Source: Litomosoides sigmodontis (lineage: Eukaryota > Nematoda > Chromadorea > Rhabditida > Onchocercidae). Taken from it: a DNA stretch of 64,000 nucleotides. The stretch is taken from positions 868,001 through 932,000 of the forward strand of contig OY718805.1 of NCBI GenBank assembly GCA_963070105.1, in the 5' to 3' direction. How positions within the stretch are numbered: the first letter of the stretch is position 1; each line of letters begins with the position of its first letter. Shown in pieces: positions 1 to 20,249 of this stretch. A model generated the notes under the pieces. The model was given only the letters and a program-made list of their open reading frames with translations. It ran no database searches and was not told the origin of the DNA. Made by a program: the position numbers and the translations under genes.

Positions 1-915
1 ATGTTTGCACAGAATAAGTGAATGTAATTGTGCTCACTCATCATCCACAAGCTCTCAGAATTCATCTGCTCACTCTTCAAAGATAGCGCAGTTTATTTTT
101 CTGCTAATGGAGCCAGATGATGAAGTTCGTCTCATCTCATCTCATCTGTTTTGTATAATTCATAATTTATTCCATTGTTCCATTATCCTTTCTTCATGCT
201 CACTTTCGTGCCGCAGCTTCATTAGCATAATCTGTCTGCTCTAACAACACTTAATTATTCCCTGCATTTTTTAGGAGCAAATAAATTTGGATTCGTTTGA
301 AGATTACGCTGAAGCTGTGTTCAATCTAAATGCCCGCTCGGTGGAAAATAATTCGCAGCACTTTTTTAGTCAAATGTCCTTTTCCAGTGATCATAATGGT
401 AGCACTCAAGCTGTGGCACTTCAATTTTCATCCAATTTCAGGAGCTATGTGCTGCGATGTTTCAACGTAAGTTTTCTTTCCCATTAAGCATTTATCTTTT
501 CTCAATGACACCTTTGATATCACTGACAATAATGAAAAGTGGTGATAGTGATAATAACTATCGGTATTGATCTTGGTGATACCAATTATTATTACTATCA
601 ATTAATTCATTAATAATAATGCTAAAGGTTATAGTTGATGAGAATAATTGATCTCCCGGCAGTAAGCCAAAGCTGAAAATAATTAGGTGAAAAGGAGAGG
701 ATGAGAAATTGTTTGATGAATACATTTTGCTTTTTATTGCTTCCACGTGCAATCATTCAAATCTGAATCCGATGAATTTGCTGGAAGATTGAATTTAGGA
801 GATGGACACTGATAACGATGGAGTGATAAATGCGAAGGATGTGGAAAGAGTGCTAACGTCTGCCTGTACTTCACCTCAACTTTTCAAACAAACTCATCTC
901 TTGCATTCCTCGTAG
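1..915 (+). CDS. EF-hand protein, C-terminal part (5'-truncated)
   Basis: This is the last part of a gene that starts left of the window. I read three exons with consistent phase-0 junctions: about 1-124 (open to the window edge, donor GTTCGT), 275-466 (acceptor TTTTTTAG, donor GTAAGT) and 799-915 (acceptor AATTTAG, stop TAG). The last exon encodes DTDNDGVINAKD, which fits the 12-residue calcium loop of an EF-hand (D at 1, D at 3, D at 5, G at 6, hydrophobic at 8, D at 12). It is preceded by a helix-like stretch (SNFRSYVLRCFNEM). The protein ends 21 residues after the loop, so this hand sits near the C-terminus. The first exon is rich in Ser and His and is the least certain. The family cannot be named from one hand. 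A calcium-binding role is inferred from the motif only. Confidence 0.6.
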
Positions 916-1203
916 TGGGAACATTTAAAAAAAACGGAAAAAATAATACTCAAAAGCTTTACTTTACTAGAATAATATTTTCTCTCGTTCGTTGTTCTAT
1001 TTCATAAAATTTCATTTTGAAATTTTGTATCGATCAATTTGTATTAAATTCCTAATTTTATAAATTGCATTAATTCTGTCGCGTAGTCACTTTTTTTGCA
1101 AAAATTTTTGATTTACAACTGAACCTTAAAAACTTCGAACTCAGACTGTTAGTGATGTATTTTAGCATTTATTTCATCAAAGTACTTGTACTATTCAACT
1201 TCT

Positions 1204-1238
<35 letters not shown>

Positions 1239-3395
1239 CCTCATTCCGTCCTTCCCTGTGTGTCAAAACAGACTTATCATTGATCCAAACTTGTTAGTAT
1301 ATCCTTTCTTGCCTTAACTTTCTAACATCATGTCACTGCAATTGCTTGATGATAAATGGTAATTATGAGGTAGCTGATGTCGTTGTTGTCGGTTAGCGAG
1401 CAATGATATGATAACAGTCAAATCGCATCCTCAAATGCTAATGAGTTTAAGAATGAAAAACAAAGAAGTAAAGTCTAAACTTCTGACTTGTCGCTTCACT
1501 TATCCCAAACTTATGGGAAGGATCAAGCAATCACTAATCCAATCCATCGACATCGGATCGTATCGAAATTGCACAGTCTCAGTGTAAGCGATTACAACTT
1601 CAACAACTTCAAGTCTTCATAATTTTTTCAATTATAGCAAAAAATCTTCGCTGAACTAATCTTTATAATTTAGAAAAACATACACATTTCGATTCATCGA
1701 TATATTTGATGAGTGCATGTACGTGTGCGTCGTCGGTGTTATATAAAATGACATGTTGTGGCATCTTTGTCAAACACGCCGAATCAAAAATAACTTGTCA
1801 TTTGTTGACATTAAGCGGAGGTCTGATATGGCAGGAAGAGATAATGAGGTAAAGCTGAAGCATTTCATTTCACTAAAATTCCCCTCCCTCTCCCCATGAG
1901 TCATCAGTTTTCTCCATTGGCGTGCTAACAACTAAGTTTATTTGTGACCCTGAATACCTACTGTTTCACTTCTTTGTAATAAATCCAAAACGATTGGCGA
2001 TCAATCGCTTGTCCATCCATAATCCTCTGGAAATGAATGGACACTATCTCACCTCTCTTCCCTCAAAAACAAAGGCGCAAAACACATTGTTGAGCGCATT
2101 TGAAACAAAATAACTGAACTGAATAAAATTGTTCGATATCTCACGTCGGCACCGCTTCGATCGCGTGGTTTCTACGATACGTGCGTGTCCGAATAGGACA
2201 CTTCAACAACATCCATTACGGTACTTCTTTCTGTCGCAGTAGAAATTCGCTGTGATAAATAGTCTATTAGCTGATAACGATAACGCATTATTAAATTTAA
2301 TTTCGCACTCAGTCCTCCCTTCCGCTTCCGTTAAACTACCAACTGTTCAATGCTTACAGGTTTTTTCTCAGTTACTGAGAAGCAATCGATTTCCGATTTC
2401 CTTCCTAATTTTACACCCAAATGCGCACAGCTCCTGTTAAAATCAAACTTTGCATGATGTTTACTTCTTCTTTTGAACAGTGAATTGCTAATTATTTAGC
2501 GAAACAATTGGTTTCATTGGCAACCAGTTGACAGCACTTCCAGCACACTTCTCATTTCAGGTAACCTTGCAGTCTGATCCTGTACTTCGTCATCCGAAAT
2601 TTCTGGTTACACAATCGTTCGATTGCCCTCACTTTGTTGTTTGCTCATCACTTATGATTTCAGTACGGATACTTACTTTCCTCAGCTCTTCTCCACCCTT
2701 CTTTCCCCCTCCCCCTTCCCGTTCCCCGCTTTATCTCAGTCCTCTTTAGCGCTTTCCCTTCCTCATACTGCTAATTCCACTGTCACACCTCGCTCCACAG
2801 CTTTTCCAACCAATCTGTTCGATTTAGTCATTTGCGCCCGTTTCATCAGAGACGCTTCCAACATTAGCTATGAAAATGAGTGTACACCTCTTGAGTATTC
2901 TTTAAAGGAAAATCGATCATACCAATTAATTACTCTTCTTCTTACTAATTACTCATTCCACACTTTTTTACGGGCCATATGTGTGTTTAAATTCAGCTCT
3001 TTTTTTTAATTTCATTTCCTTTCTAACTGTCTGGTACTGTTCAATGTGGTGGCGTACAATATCGACAAAAACAAACCAAAGTTGTCCCATGCATTTTGGA
3101 AAATTTTTCATTAAAAGCTATGGTAAGCCCGGAAAAAAAGGAGCAAACAGTTTTCGGAATGTATTGGATTAGCTGGAGAACGGATGTTTGAATTATTTCA
3201 AATTAAATAGATAAAGTATGAAAATGTTCGTTTAAAATCACTGCTTACTTTCCGCACTTCCCTTTTTTCATAAAACCACCCAATTATGCATTTATGAAAT
3301 GACCAGCGAGCATTACCCACTGTGTTCATCACGATGTTGATGATGAATTAACACGAAAATAGCTATGCTTCAATTTGTAGGACAGAATTTTTCGC
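916..3395. other. Intergenic stretch, no gene recognised
   Basis: About 2.5 kb between the EF-hand gene and the LIM gene, both on the + strand. It holds a CT tract at about 1206-1235 and several open frames of 60-130 codons. None has splice signals plus a recognisable protein sequence. The frame at 2623-3009 looks like AT/CT-rich noise. Confidence 0.5.
1206..1235. repeat. (CT)n tract
   Basis: About 15 CT units in the intergenic region after the EF-hand gene. Confidence 0.9.
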
Positions 3396-3397
3396 AG
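3391..3397 (+). promoter_or_regulatory. Probable SL trans-splice acceptor of the LIM gene
   Basis: A pyrimidine-rich run ending TTCGCAG lies 5 bases upstream of the LIM ATG. A second AG (TTTGTAG, ending 3380) could also serve. Confidence 0.5.
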
Positions 3398-3402
3398 CAA
3401 CA

Positions 3403-4687
3403 ATGAAAGAGCCTTGTTTTCGGTGCAAACGACCGACCTATTTTAATGATAAAATTGGCCCGTTGAAGGATGGCGCACTTTTTCATAAAGTAAGTGCAAA
3501 GTAAATAATACTTTGTTCTTGCATTTCGCTGAGAAATCCTGGCCTTATTGCCCTTTTTTCTTCTGCTTATTTTTTTCTTAATAATTTACTGAGTAACTTA
3601 TTAATTAATTTATGATTTCACAGGTGACAATCATAATCATTAGATAATTAATATTGTCCGTGAGTATATCATCATTTCAACTGTTTTTCATTTTATTCTT
3701 AAATTTTCCAGAAATTAATCATTTATCATCTTAATTTGTTACTTCCTCTAATTAAATTTATTGAAACTGAAATTAATGAAATCCCACGGTGATGGGCATT
3801 TGACGTTTGAGATTAACATTTCACGCATCGCTCATTCAATTTACATCGTTCTCATATTTTTATCGATATCTCTGGCCATGTTTTGTATTTTGACAATTCA
3901 CTTCCACAAATTTTATTCATAGAATCATATTTAGATATCACTGAAACTTCAGCATACATTTCATTTCTTTAGACGAACAGGTAACTACAACTTCTCGTCA
4001 GTTCAACTTTTACCTTTTGATATTTTAATCCATTTTTGAATGAAGTAATATACATATACAAAAAGGAGACAGTTTATTAGGACGAATAAATTCAGCTATA
4101 ACAAGATCTCATTTAACTGTGACGGAAGAAATTTTACTTTTGAGGGATGTTTCAAATGTTGGATATGCGGATCACGTTTATCACTGAAAACTTATCACAA
4201 CAATAGGAATGATACTCGAGATCTTGAGGTATTTATGGCCGTTATATATGCAGATTTTTATTGGATGGCGGTATACTTAAATGTACTCACTGACATTTAA
4301 CCTCAGAGACTGGGAAAGACGCTCTGTGCAACTGATATTGAGATATTTGCACTTCTTTTCTTCCTCCAAATTCATTTTGCATCGTTTATTATCGCTTACA
4401 TGTAGCTGAGATTTGTAAAAAAAAAAAAGTGATCGGGCAAATAGGAGGAGGAAGAGCAGGAAGGAAAACAGAAAGAAAAGTTAGCACTGACGGACGCATC
4501 TGAAAAGTGGAAGAGGAAGCATTGAAATTGTTTGACTAAATGTTATTGAAAATTCCAGGTGTATTGTGCCGGACATGTACCAACACCTGGGCCACATGAT
4601 CCAATACCACATCGATCCAATCTTTTATATAGTCCGAAGACAAAAGGTGAATATCCGTATAATTTAATGAGACCAGCTGGACCATAA
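3403..4687 (+). CDS. Single-LIM-domain protein, 99 aa
   Basis: Three exons in phase 0: 3403-3489, 4145-4228 and 4559-4687. The product is 99 residues. One complete LIM zinc-binding domain fills residues 5-63, with all eight ligands in standard spacing: C5, C8, H28, C31, C34, C37, C60, H63. A Pro/Tyr-rich tail follows (about residues 64-99). LIM domains are protein-binding modules, often at actin structures or in nuclear adaptors. From memory the sequence (CFRC, GPLKDG, LHFK-like, LKTY) resembles the N-terminal LIM of the hillarin/LTD-1 LIM-transglutaminase family, but no transglutaminase domain follows before the stop codon. The start is set by an SL-type acceptor (TTTTTCGCAG) ending 5 bases before the ATG. 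No symbol is given because orthology is unclear. Confidence 0.82.
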
Positions 4688-5618
4688 AGAACAGTATTTA
4701 TCCCAATACAACTTGTTGCTTGGTAGAGAATTTAAAAGTGAAAACAAAAGTATAATCTTATTGTCTCATTTCTTAAATATCACACCCTAGTGGTTTGTGG
4801 ATGATCAATAATACTAAATTGTCTAATAACCCAGAAATCTAAATGACTCCTCCAGAAAGAATTTCTCAAATTGAATACTGCTCCCTATTTGTTTTCACAT
4901 AATTTTTACTTCATTTAAACAATGAACTCGAATTTTTTATTTTAAATCTTATTCATTTAAACATCAGATCACCGGTTTTGAATGATTTTTGAAGAAAATT
5001 GTTTTTCTTTTATTATATTTTTCAGCACAGAAAAATATCGAATTAAATGTAATATCATTGTTTAAGCATTGAAAGGCCTAGCCTAGAAGTAAATGTGAAA
5101 AGTTAAAGCCATTACTTAAAGAAGAAAATGCATCACAAATTGATGAGCGTTTCATTATAAGATTTTAGCTAACATTTTATGCTTCTATAAATATGATGTC
5201 CGATAAAAATATAATATAAACTGTTCGTTATATTTGGTAATGATCCTAAAAAACATAAAATGTATGAGAGTAACATGCGCTAATTTTTTTCATATCAATA
5301 ATCAATCACTATTTTTGGGATTGAAAAAAAATTTTAGAAACCAGTCAATTTTTGTGCTACACTGTTTTAACTCGCTTGGAACTATCTGAGGCTTCGTATC
5401 AATCATAACAATTTCATCTTCAAATTCTGTCGAAGATGAGATGGTACAACTGTCCTTTTTCTTTTTCTTTCTTCTCTGTCATACTTCCTTCGTTTCTGAG
5501 CACGTTCAAATCCTCTCTGAATTCCTTCTATAGGAAAGCGTTCCAAGTCTTTGCACGACATGACTGATTCAGAAGCATCTATTAAGCAGTAATAAAACAA
5601 CAGAGTTTTGCATAAAAG
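4688..5618. other. Convergent 3' region between LIM and glyoxalase genes
   Basis: The two flanking genes end toward each other here. On the - strand, 5600-5403 holds a basic 65-codon frame (KRRKYDREERKRKR). In another phase it is overlapped by an acidic/Ser-rich frame running to about 5300. Neither is recognised. Both may be 3' UTR of glyoxalase I, or remains of another exon. Confidence 0.4.
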
Positions 5619-6993
5619 TTATACAGTATTTGGATTAAATATTTCGATCCAATAACCATCCGGATCTTGGATAAATGCTAATCCCTTCATGCGACCATCG
5701 TCAGGTTTTTTCACAAACTGAACGCCTAATTCCTCAAAACGTTTACATGCCGCATAAACATCCTTCACTGCTATACCGATATGTCCTAAAAAAAGACTAT
5801 TATTTCCACTACGTCAACTCTAGCTCTGATCAGTCCCAAAATTTTCACATTAAAGACAAGCTTTAAATGGGTGAAAAAGGGTAAACTTTCGGGTAAAGAA
5901 AAATATGACATCCTATTTCACTAGATACGACAGATTTGTCAAAGTTATACCGTACTTCGAACATTATGACAGAACTTCTCTAGAACGAATTCTTATTTTT
6001 CAAAGTAACATTATGCAACGTAACTTACCAAATCCACGCGGTTCTTTATTTCCATTATGATAGGTGAAAGTAGGATCGTTCTCCGTGCCCCAGTTACTGC
6101 AAAAAATTAGCATTAGGGATTTCTGGTACCATTTACATGCCAACATAAAGTGACCTTCCCTTCTAATTTTCTATGGCTCGAGAAATATACAGAGAATTTC
6201 CCTTTTGGAAAGTCCATCCGTTTCAGTAATCTAAAATACTAACCTTTAACCAAATTCATATTTTACAGTAAAATCCATATTTGCGTATATATTTAAATTC
6301 TGAACATATATATCTTGGTGAAAAATGAATTAGGAGGACAAATTATCCAAATTACATATGTGCCAAAAACTCACTGAGTTAATTCGATTGTTGCCAACGT
6401 AGAAAGCGCATAGCGTTTCTGCTCTATGGGGTCACTAGGGATTTCTGATATCGGTTTATAGCCCAAGAAATATAAAGAGAATTTGCCTTCTGGAAAGTCC
6501 ATCTGTTTCAGTAATCTGAAGTACTGACCTTCAAAAGAATTATTTATAAATCAATGATGTAAAAATATATTTGAAATCGCATGGACCTCATTCCAAGTAT
6601 ATTACAGTAAAATGGCAATGTTTTTCGAGGGTCTTTGATACGCAGCATCGTTTGTTGAAAATAAAAGTCTTTCGTTTCCGGCGCAGCCTCCTTTACCAAT
6701 GCTTTGATCTGAAATTATTTACCGCACAATCGTCATTCATTACTTAAAAAAAATAAAAAATTTTGTAATAGTAACGAGAAAATTTTATATACACAAAATG
6801 TATTATTATTGCAAATATTTAAAAACAAAAATTCTCGAATGTGGCATAACTTTCATTTAAAAGCACTTTTTCCTAGCTTAAATCATTTATTAGCAAAAAT
6901 TTCATATATATTTATACACATATTTACCTCGTTAGCTGGGATCGGTCCGGCAACACTTGTGCTTCCTCCTGACTTGCATTGAGCGGCATCCAT
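5619..6993 (-). CDS. GLO1: Glyoxalase I (lactoylglutathione lyase), 187 aa
   Basis: Converts the hemithioacetal of methylglyoxal and glutathione to S-D-lactoylglutathione in the cytosol, the first step of methylglyoxal detoxification. Five exons on the - strand: 6993-6928, 6708-6587, 6515-6375, 6096-6029 and 5785-5619. All phases join to give 187 residues, close to the 184 of human GLO1. The sequence is unmistakable: [73 protein letters not shown]. The four metal ligands of the family are present: Gln in QQTMLR, Glu in ATIEL, His in GFGHIG and Glu in YWIEI. The donor of exon 2 is unusual (GAG|GTCCAT). An SL-type acceptor (TTTTTTTAG) ends 1 base before the ATG. Intron 3 carries a degenerate copy of exon 3. 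Confidence 0.95.
6117..6232 (-). pseudogene. Decayed tandem copy of glyoxalase I exon 3
   Basis: Inside intron 3 of glyoxalase I, reading from 6230 downward, a stretch repeats the real exon 3 (6515-6375) almost base for base at its start: an acceptor-like TTTTAG, then [16 protein letters not shown] against [16 protein letters not shown]. It then diverges, gains an insertion of about 45 bases, and picks up the duplicated block (AGGGATTTCTG on the + strand) again. A stop codon in the exon frame follows before any usable donor. It looks like a non-functional duplicate. Use as a poison exon cannot be excluded. Confidence 0.75.
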
Positions 6994-6994
6994 A

Positions 6995-6996
6995 CT
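6995..6996 (-). promoter_or_regulatory. Probable SL trans-splice acceptor of glyoxalase I
   Basis: A run of T followed by AG ends one base before the ATG. This is the pattern of a trans-spliced nematode mRNA with almost no native 5' UTR. Confidence 0.6.
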
Positions 6997-9289
6997 AAAA
7001 AAACAATTAACTATGATTTTGCTAAGATCAAATAAACTATCTAGATAATATTGCTAGGTGGAGTACCAACGATGCATTTTTAACATTTGATATTAATAAT
7101 TAATAAGCGCGATCGAAGGGACCGTGGTAACCATATCATTAGTCATTAATACAATGAGAATTTGGTGACAAGTGGATAATATGAGTGGGCAGGATTAGTT
7201 AAACCAATTAGTTAAACCAAATATCTTCTTAACATATATACATGGATTCACTCGGTTCATCTCAATTTAATCACATTTTCCCTCGATTTCTTCTTCTATT
7301 ACCAAAATTTACTTTCTTATTGCTACATCCAACTTGCCTTACATTATCACGCTTCACTCATCCCAACAAGTAACACTAAGATACTTCGCAGAGCCCAACA
7401 AAATTATTTAGTATAATTATTTAGTATAACAAAATTATTTAGTATAACAAGCTATATTTTCATTTAGCTCTCATAATCGTAACTTACTTGGTCTATAATT
7501 CTGATCAGTCTCACTTCGAATTCGAGAGTAGAGAAAGTATAATGTAAAAATCAGTGCGTAAACAGCCGGTGACTGAAAATTGCATTTTTGAAGTTCATGA
7601 AACTTTGCTGGTTATAGATCTACATAGCTATAAGATGGCGGAAATAGTAAAAACATCTCTTCAATAGATCTAAGAATATTCAATACAGCAGCATTCTTTT
7701 GTTACTAGTTTCTTTCGAGGCACGTCCATTAATTTATATTACCAATGCACGCCTTTGTTACATTCAACAAATTTGTTCTAGTACCTTTGTGTTAAACTGC
7801 AAAACAATAAGACGAAAAAGGAGAAAATATATCTACGAACTGAAAAATGAAGTCAGTAATGCTAACGAACAAAACCTACCCATCTGCATACCTAACTAAT
7901 TTAAGACTTGCTAATACGATCTTCCAATTAACTTTCGCTTCTCTTGTTCTACCGTCCGGTTGAAAAAAAAAGATTCGCAAGATTTATGTTATAATATTGA
8001 GAAAATTAGCAAGCAAATTCATTTATTTAGTATGTGGATATTGTACTCCACATGGATGAATTAATGTGCTTGTGTTACTCATGCCTATCTTTTCATCACT
8101 AATATTATTGTTTTGTTTTAATGTTTTATTTTATTAAAATTAACCTTATGCCAGACGAAACGACGCTCACTTTTACCTTTCGGGAATTTAATACGATCTG
8201 ATTCCTGCCAAAGAGCTATGCCCTTCGAATTTCGCACAACTGGAAATCGCAACAATCCGGTCAATTTCATGAGAATAACATCCGGAAAAATAAAACGAAT
8301 GATAAGCAGGATGAGGATACTCTTCGTTATTCATAAAATCGATTACGACAGCGGGAAAAACATTTTTTAAGCTATCCAGTGGTGACAATAATAAGCACAA
8401 ATAAAAACGAAAACGACAGGCGCATAATGCAATAATAAGTTCAATGAACCATAAAGAAACAAGGTTACTACATATTACTTTGTTGGTCACTCACATGAGG
8501 GAACTGTCCTTACAGCAAACAAGATGACGTATAACGGGAAAAAAGTAAGTAGGATGGAAAAGCGACAAAAATTAGAAGGAATGAAATTCAATGAACATCT
8601 GAACCATGCTTGCTCGACTAATCAAAACTAGCAGTACAAAGGGACACCCACTCAGTTCCCCGCACCTCCTTCACGAAGCACGCGGCGGAAACAAATTTAC
8701 CACGGCCCCAATCCAATTTTTATGTACGATACTTTTCCCAGGTCGCTTGTTCTGTTTGTCAACAAAACACAGCTTGGAAGAAATGAGATGAGGCGATGGA
8801 ACGTTTAGTGATGGAGCGTTGAGTCGTTGCTGCAGCGTGAATTTGTGGCGAACGGATTCTATCTAAAATTATAATTAACAAATTTGATAACAGTAAAGAT
8901 GGACAGGGGATAGAAGATAGTCGTTATGCTTACGACATTTCTGTTATTTGATCGTTAAGTGAGACATTAAAAAAGGTCGTAACTGGTCGACGTTAATTTT
9001 TGTAATTTAATAGTCATTTTTGTATTGTGTTATCCTATGAGTAAATAGTTGACAAGGAAATAAGCAGTGAAGAAGGTAACGTAATTTACGAGCAACAAAA
9101 CATTGCTACGAGAGTAGTTGCATATTAGAGTCAGCTAAAGTTTACGATAACACAGGCCAATAAGCAAGGTTGATAGGCGCAGAAAGCCTCACTCATACGA
9201 AACTAAAATTCGTAAGCTTAACGAAGTAAAGAATTTAAAGAAGGTTTAATGATCTCGTTAACAAATTTGCAGATGTAACTCACTTTTGT
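6997..9289. other. Divergent intergenic region, glyoxalase I / guanylyl cyclase
   Basis: About 2.3 kb between two genes transcribed away from each other, so it should hold both promoters. A short AT-rich tandem repeat (unit about AAATTATTTAGTATAAC) lies at 7399-7460. A 100-codon frame on the - strand (8490-8188) is not recognised and lacks clear splice or start context. Confidence 0.5.
7399..7460. repeat. Short AT-rich tandem repeat
   Basis: The word ATTATTTAGTATA recurs three times in about 60 bases upstream of glyoxalase I and of the cyclase gene. Confidence 0.6.
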
Positions 9290-9291
9290 AG
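9281..9291 (+). promoter_or_regulatory. Probable SL trans-splice acceptor of the cyclase gene
   Basis: CACTTTTGTAG ends 2 bases before the ATG that opens the signal peptide. It supports this start over the later in-frame Met at 9797. Confidence 0.6.
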
Positions 9292-9293
9292 TC

Positions 9294-18506
<9,213 letters not shown>

Positions 18507-19091
18507 CACATTCAGTTTTGGTACAGATTAAATATAAAGATATGCCAAGAGACTGGTGCAGTTACATATTTCTCTCTGTTTGCTGGTGATTACTTGAATT
18601 TAATTGCACTTAAAAAAAAAAAAAAAAAAAAAACTGAAAAGATCCTTCATTCAAGCATACTGTCTCTAAAAGGCCGTGTAATTCACTATTTCCACGCCTT
18701 GTTATCAAGGACATAAAAGGAATTTTAAAGAGTTCTAAATTTCGTCATTGTTATCAGAAGTGCCCTTTCTTTGTCCCAAAATCGCAACCGAGAGCAGAAG
18801 AACTGGTCCGGTCAGAATTTGAAAAAACGTTTCGCTGCAAGTGCATCTACGAATCATGCACTTTGCAGTTCGGTTTGATCGTTCAATCATGTTGATAATA
18901 ACAGTTGTTCCACAGAATCTTCTACTTAGATCTAGTTTATTTCAGCCAAGTGATGCCTAAACAATTAGGAATTAGGCTGTTTTGGATTTCTTAAGTGCTT
19001 ATGTGGTCAGAATTTAATTTTTCCAACCTTATCATTTATCCGCCAACTCTTATCACTTATTAATACATTATGCGCATTTTACTAAACAATA

Positions 19092-19153
19092 TTAACAAAA
19101 TTTCCAGAAATGACTCAATACGTTTATTGAGTCATTTCTGGAAATTTTGTTAA
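19092..19153. repeat. Perfect 29-bp inverted repeat, 4-base loop
   Basis: Left arm 19092-19120 and right arm 19125-19153 are exact reverse complements around CGTT. The core word is AATGACTCAATA / TATTGAGTCATT. It lies 0.6 kb downstream of the cyclase stop codon. Confidence 0.95.
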
Positions 19154-20134
19154 CTTTTTATTAAAATGAGAAAATGATTTAGCGAATGCGTCTATCCTTC
19201 TTTGAATATGCCGTTTTCAATGATTTCACTTAAAATAGGATTTTATGTTTTATCTGTTTAATATCAGTATTCTTATATAATGCAAATTGTATTACAGCTA
19301 CTTTCATTAATATCAAGTTTCGCATTGAGAATGAAGAAAAAAACATACTGAATGAACTGAGATAAATTAATTTCTATCTTGAAAAATTTTACAATTAGAT
19401 AGATTAGCACCACTTGCCTTGCGATAAAGTAATTTAATGATGAATTGCATGGAAATTTAATACAGGAATTGAAAATTTAATTTGACAGGAACAAATAGTG
19501 AGTTAGATTTGCTGCTTAACATCCGTTAGGTGGTTACTAAATGACCAGTAGTATTAACTATTTTGCTTTAAAATGTGAGAAATAGTGAGACATGTTGACA
19601 ATTGAATTGAAATCTTTGTAATTTCTTTCTTATAAGTCTTAATAAGTTTGTATGCTATAACGTGATATGCCTTATATTGTGATCTTGTTAGATTTTTATA
19701 GTCTTTCCCATTTTTCATTATTTTTGTATGGTTGGTAGAGTAATTTATTCCAATAAATTTAACTTGACTTCAACTAATTCGCAGTAATAAAATTTGTTTT
19801 TTTGGACGAAGTTTAATGAGAAAATTTGACAGAACAAGAATTTATGATGGAGGAAAAAGCGTCAGATTTTCCATTCACCATTTCATAGCGGTAAGAAAAT
19901 TTGCATATATTGAATAACGAAAAATAATAGCTCAAAGTTGCTGTGAGATTCTGCGATGACCATATTTCGGATTTGAACGAAATATCTCCAACTTTTTTGT
20001 TAAATTTTTCATCCGAAGAATCTTTTGGGAATTGCTATTATAAAGTTCTCTTCTCTTTCTTATCGATGATCAATTGCAAATATTCAAAAGAAAGCAACAA
20101 TCATGTTAAAATTATCACCACTATCATCCTTTCG

Positions 20135-20249
20135 ATTAATCCATATAGCGCTGTTATGAAACTGTGCAAGGCTCGTTTCATGTGAACTGTAGAAAAGTTC
20201 ACGTGAAACGAGTCTTGCACAATTTCATAACGGCGCTATATGGATTAAT
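20135..20249. repeat. 54-bp inverted repeat, 7-base loop
   Basis: Left arm 20135-20188 and right arm 20196-20249 match at 50 of 54 positions as reverse complements. All four differences are transitions; in + strand RNA three would be G-U pairs and one an A-C mismatch. No flanking gene is seen. Confidence 0.92.

Noticed and set aside
1832..1852. Mini-exon MAGRDNE followed by a GTAAAG donor, considered as a 5' exon of the LIM gene
   Set aside because: Its phase does not fit the LIM coding exon, and the SL-type acceptor next to the LIM ATG makes it unnecessary.
8188..8490. 100-codon frame on the - strand
   Set aside because: No recognised domain and no splice or start context. Its composition does not look like a protein, and it lies in a divergent promoter region.
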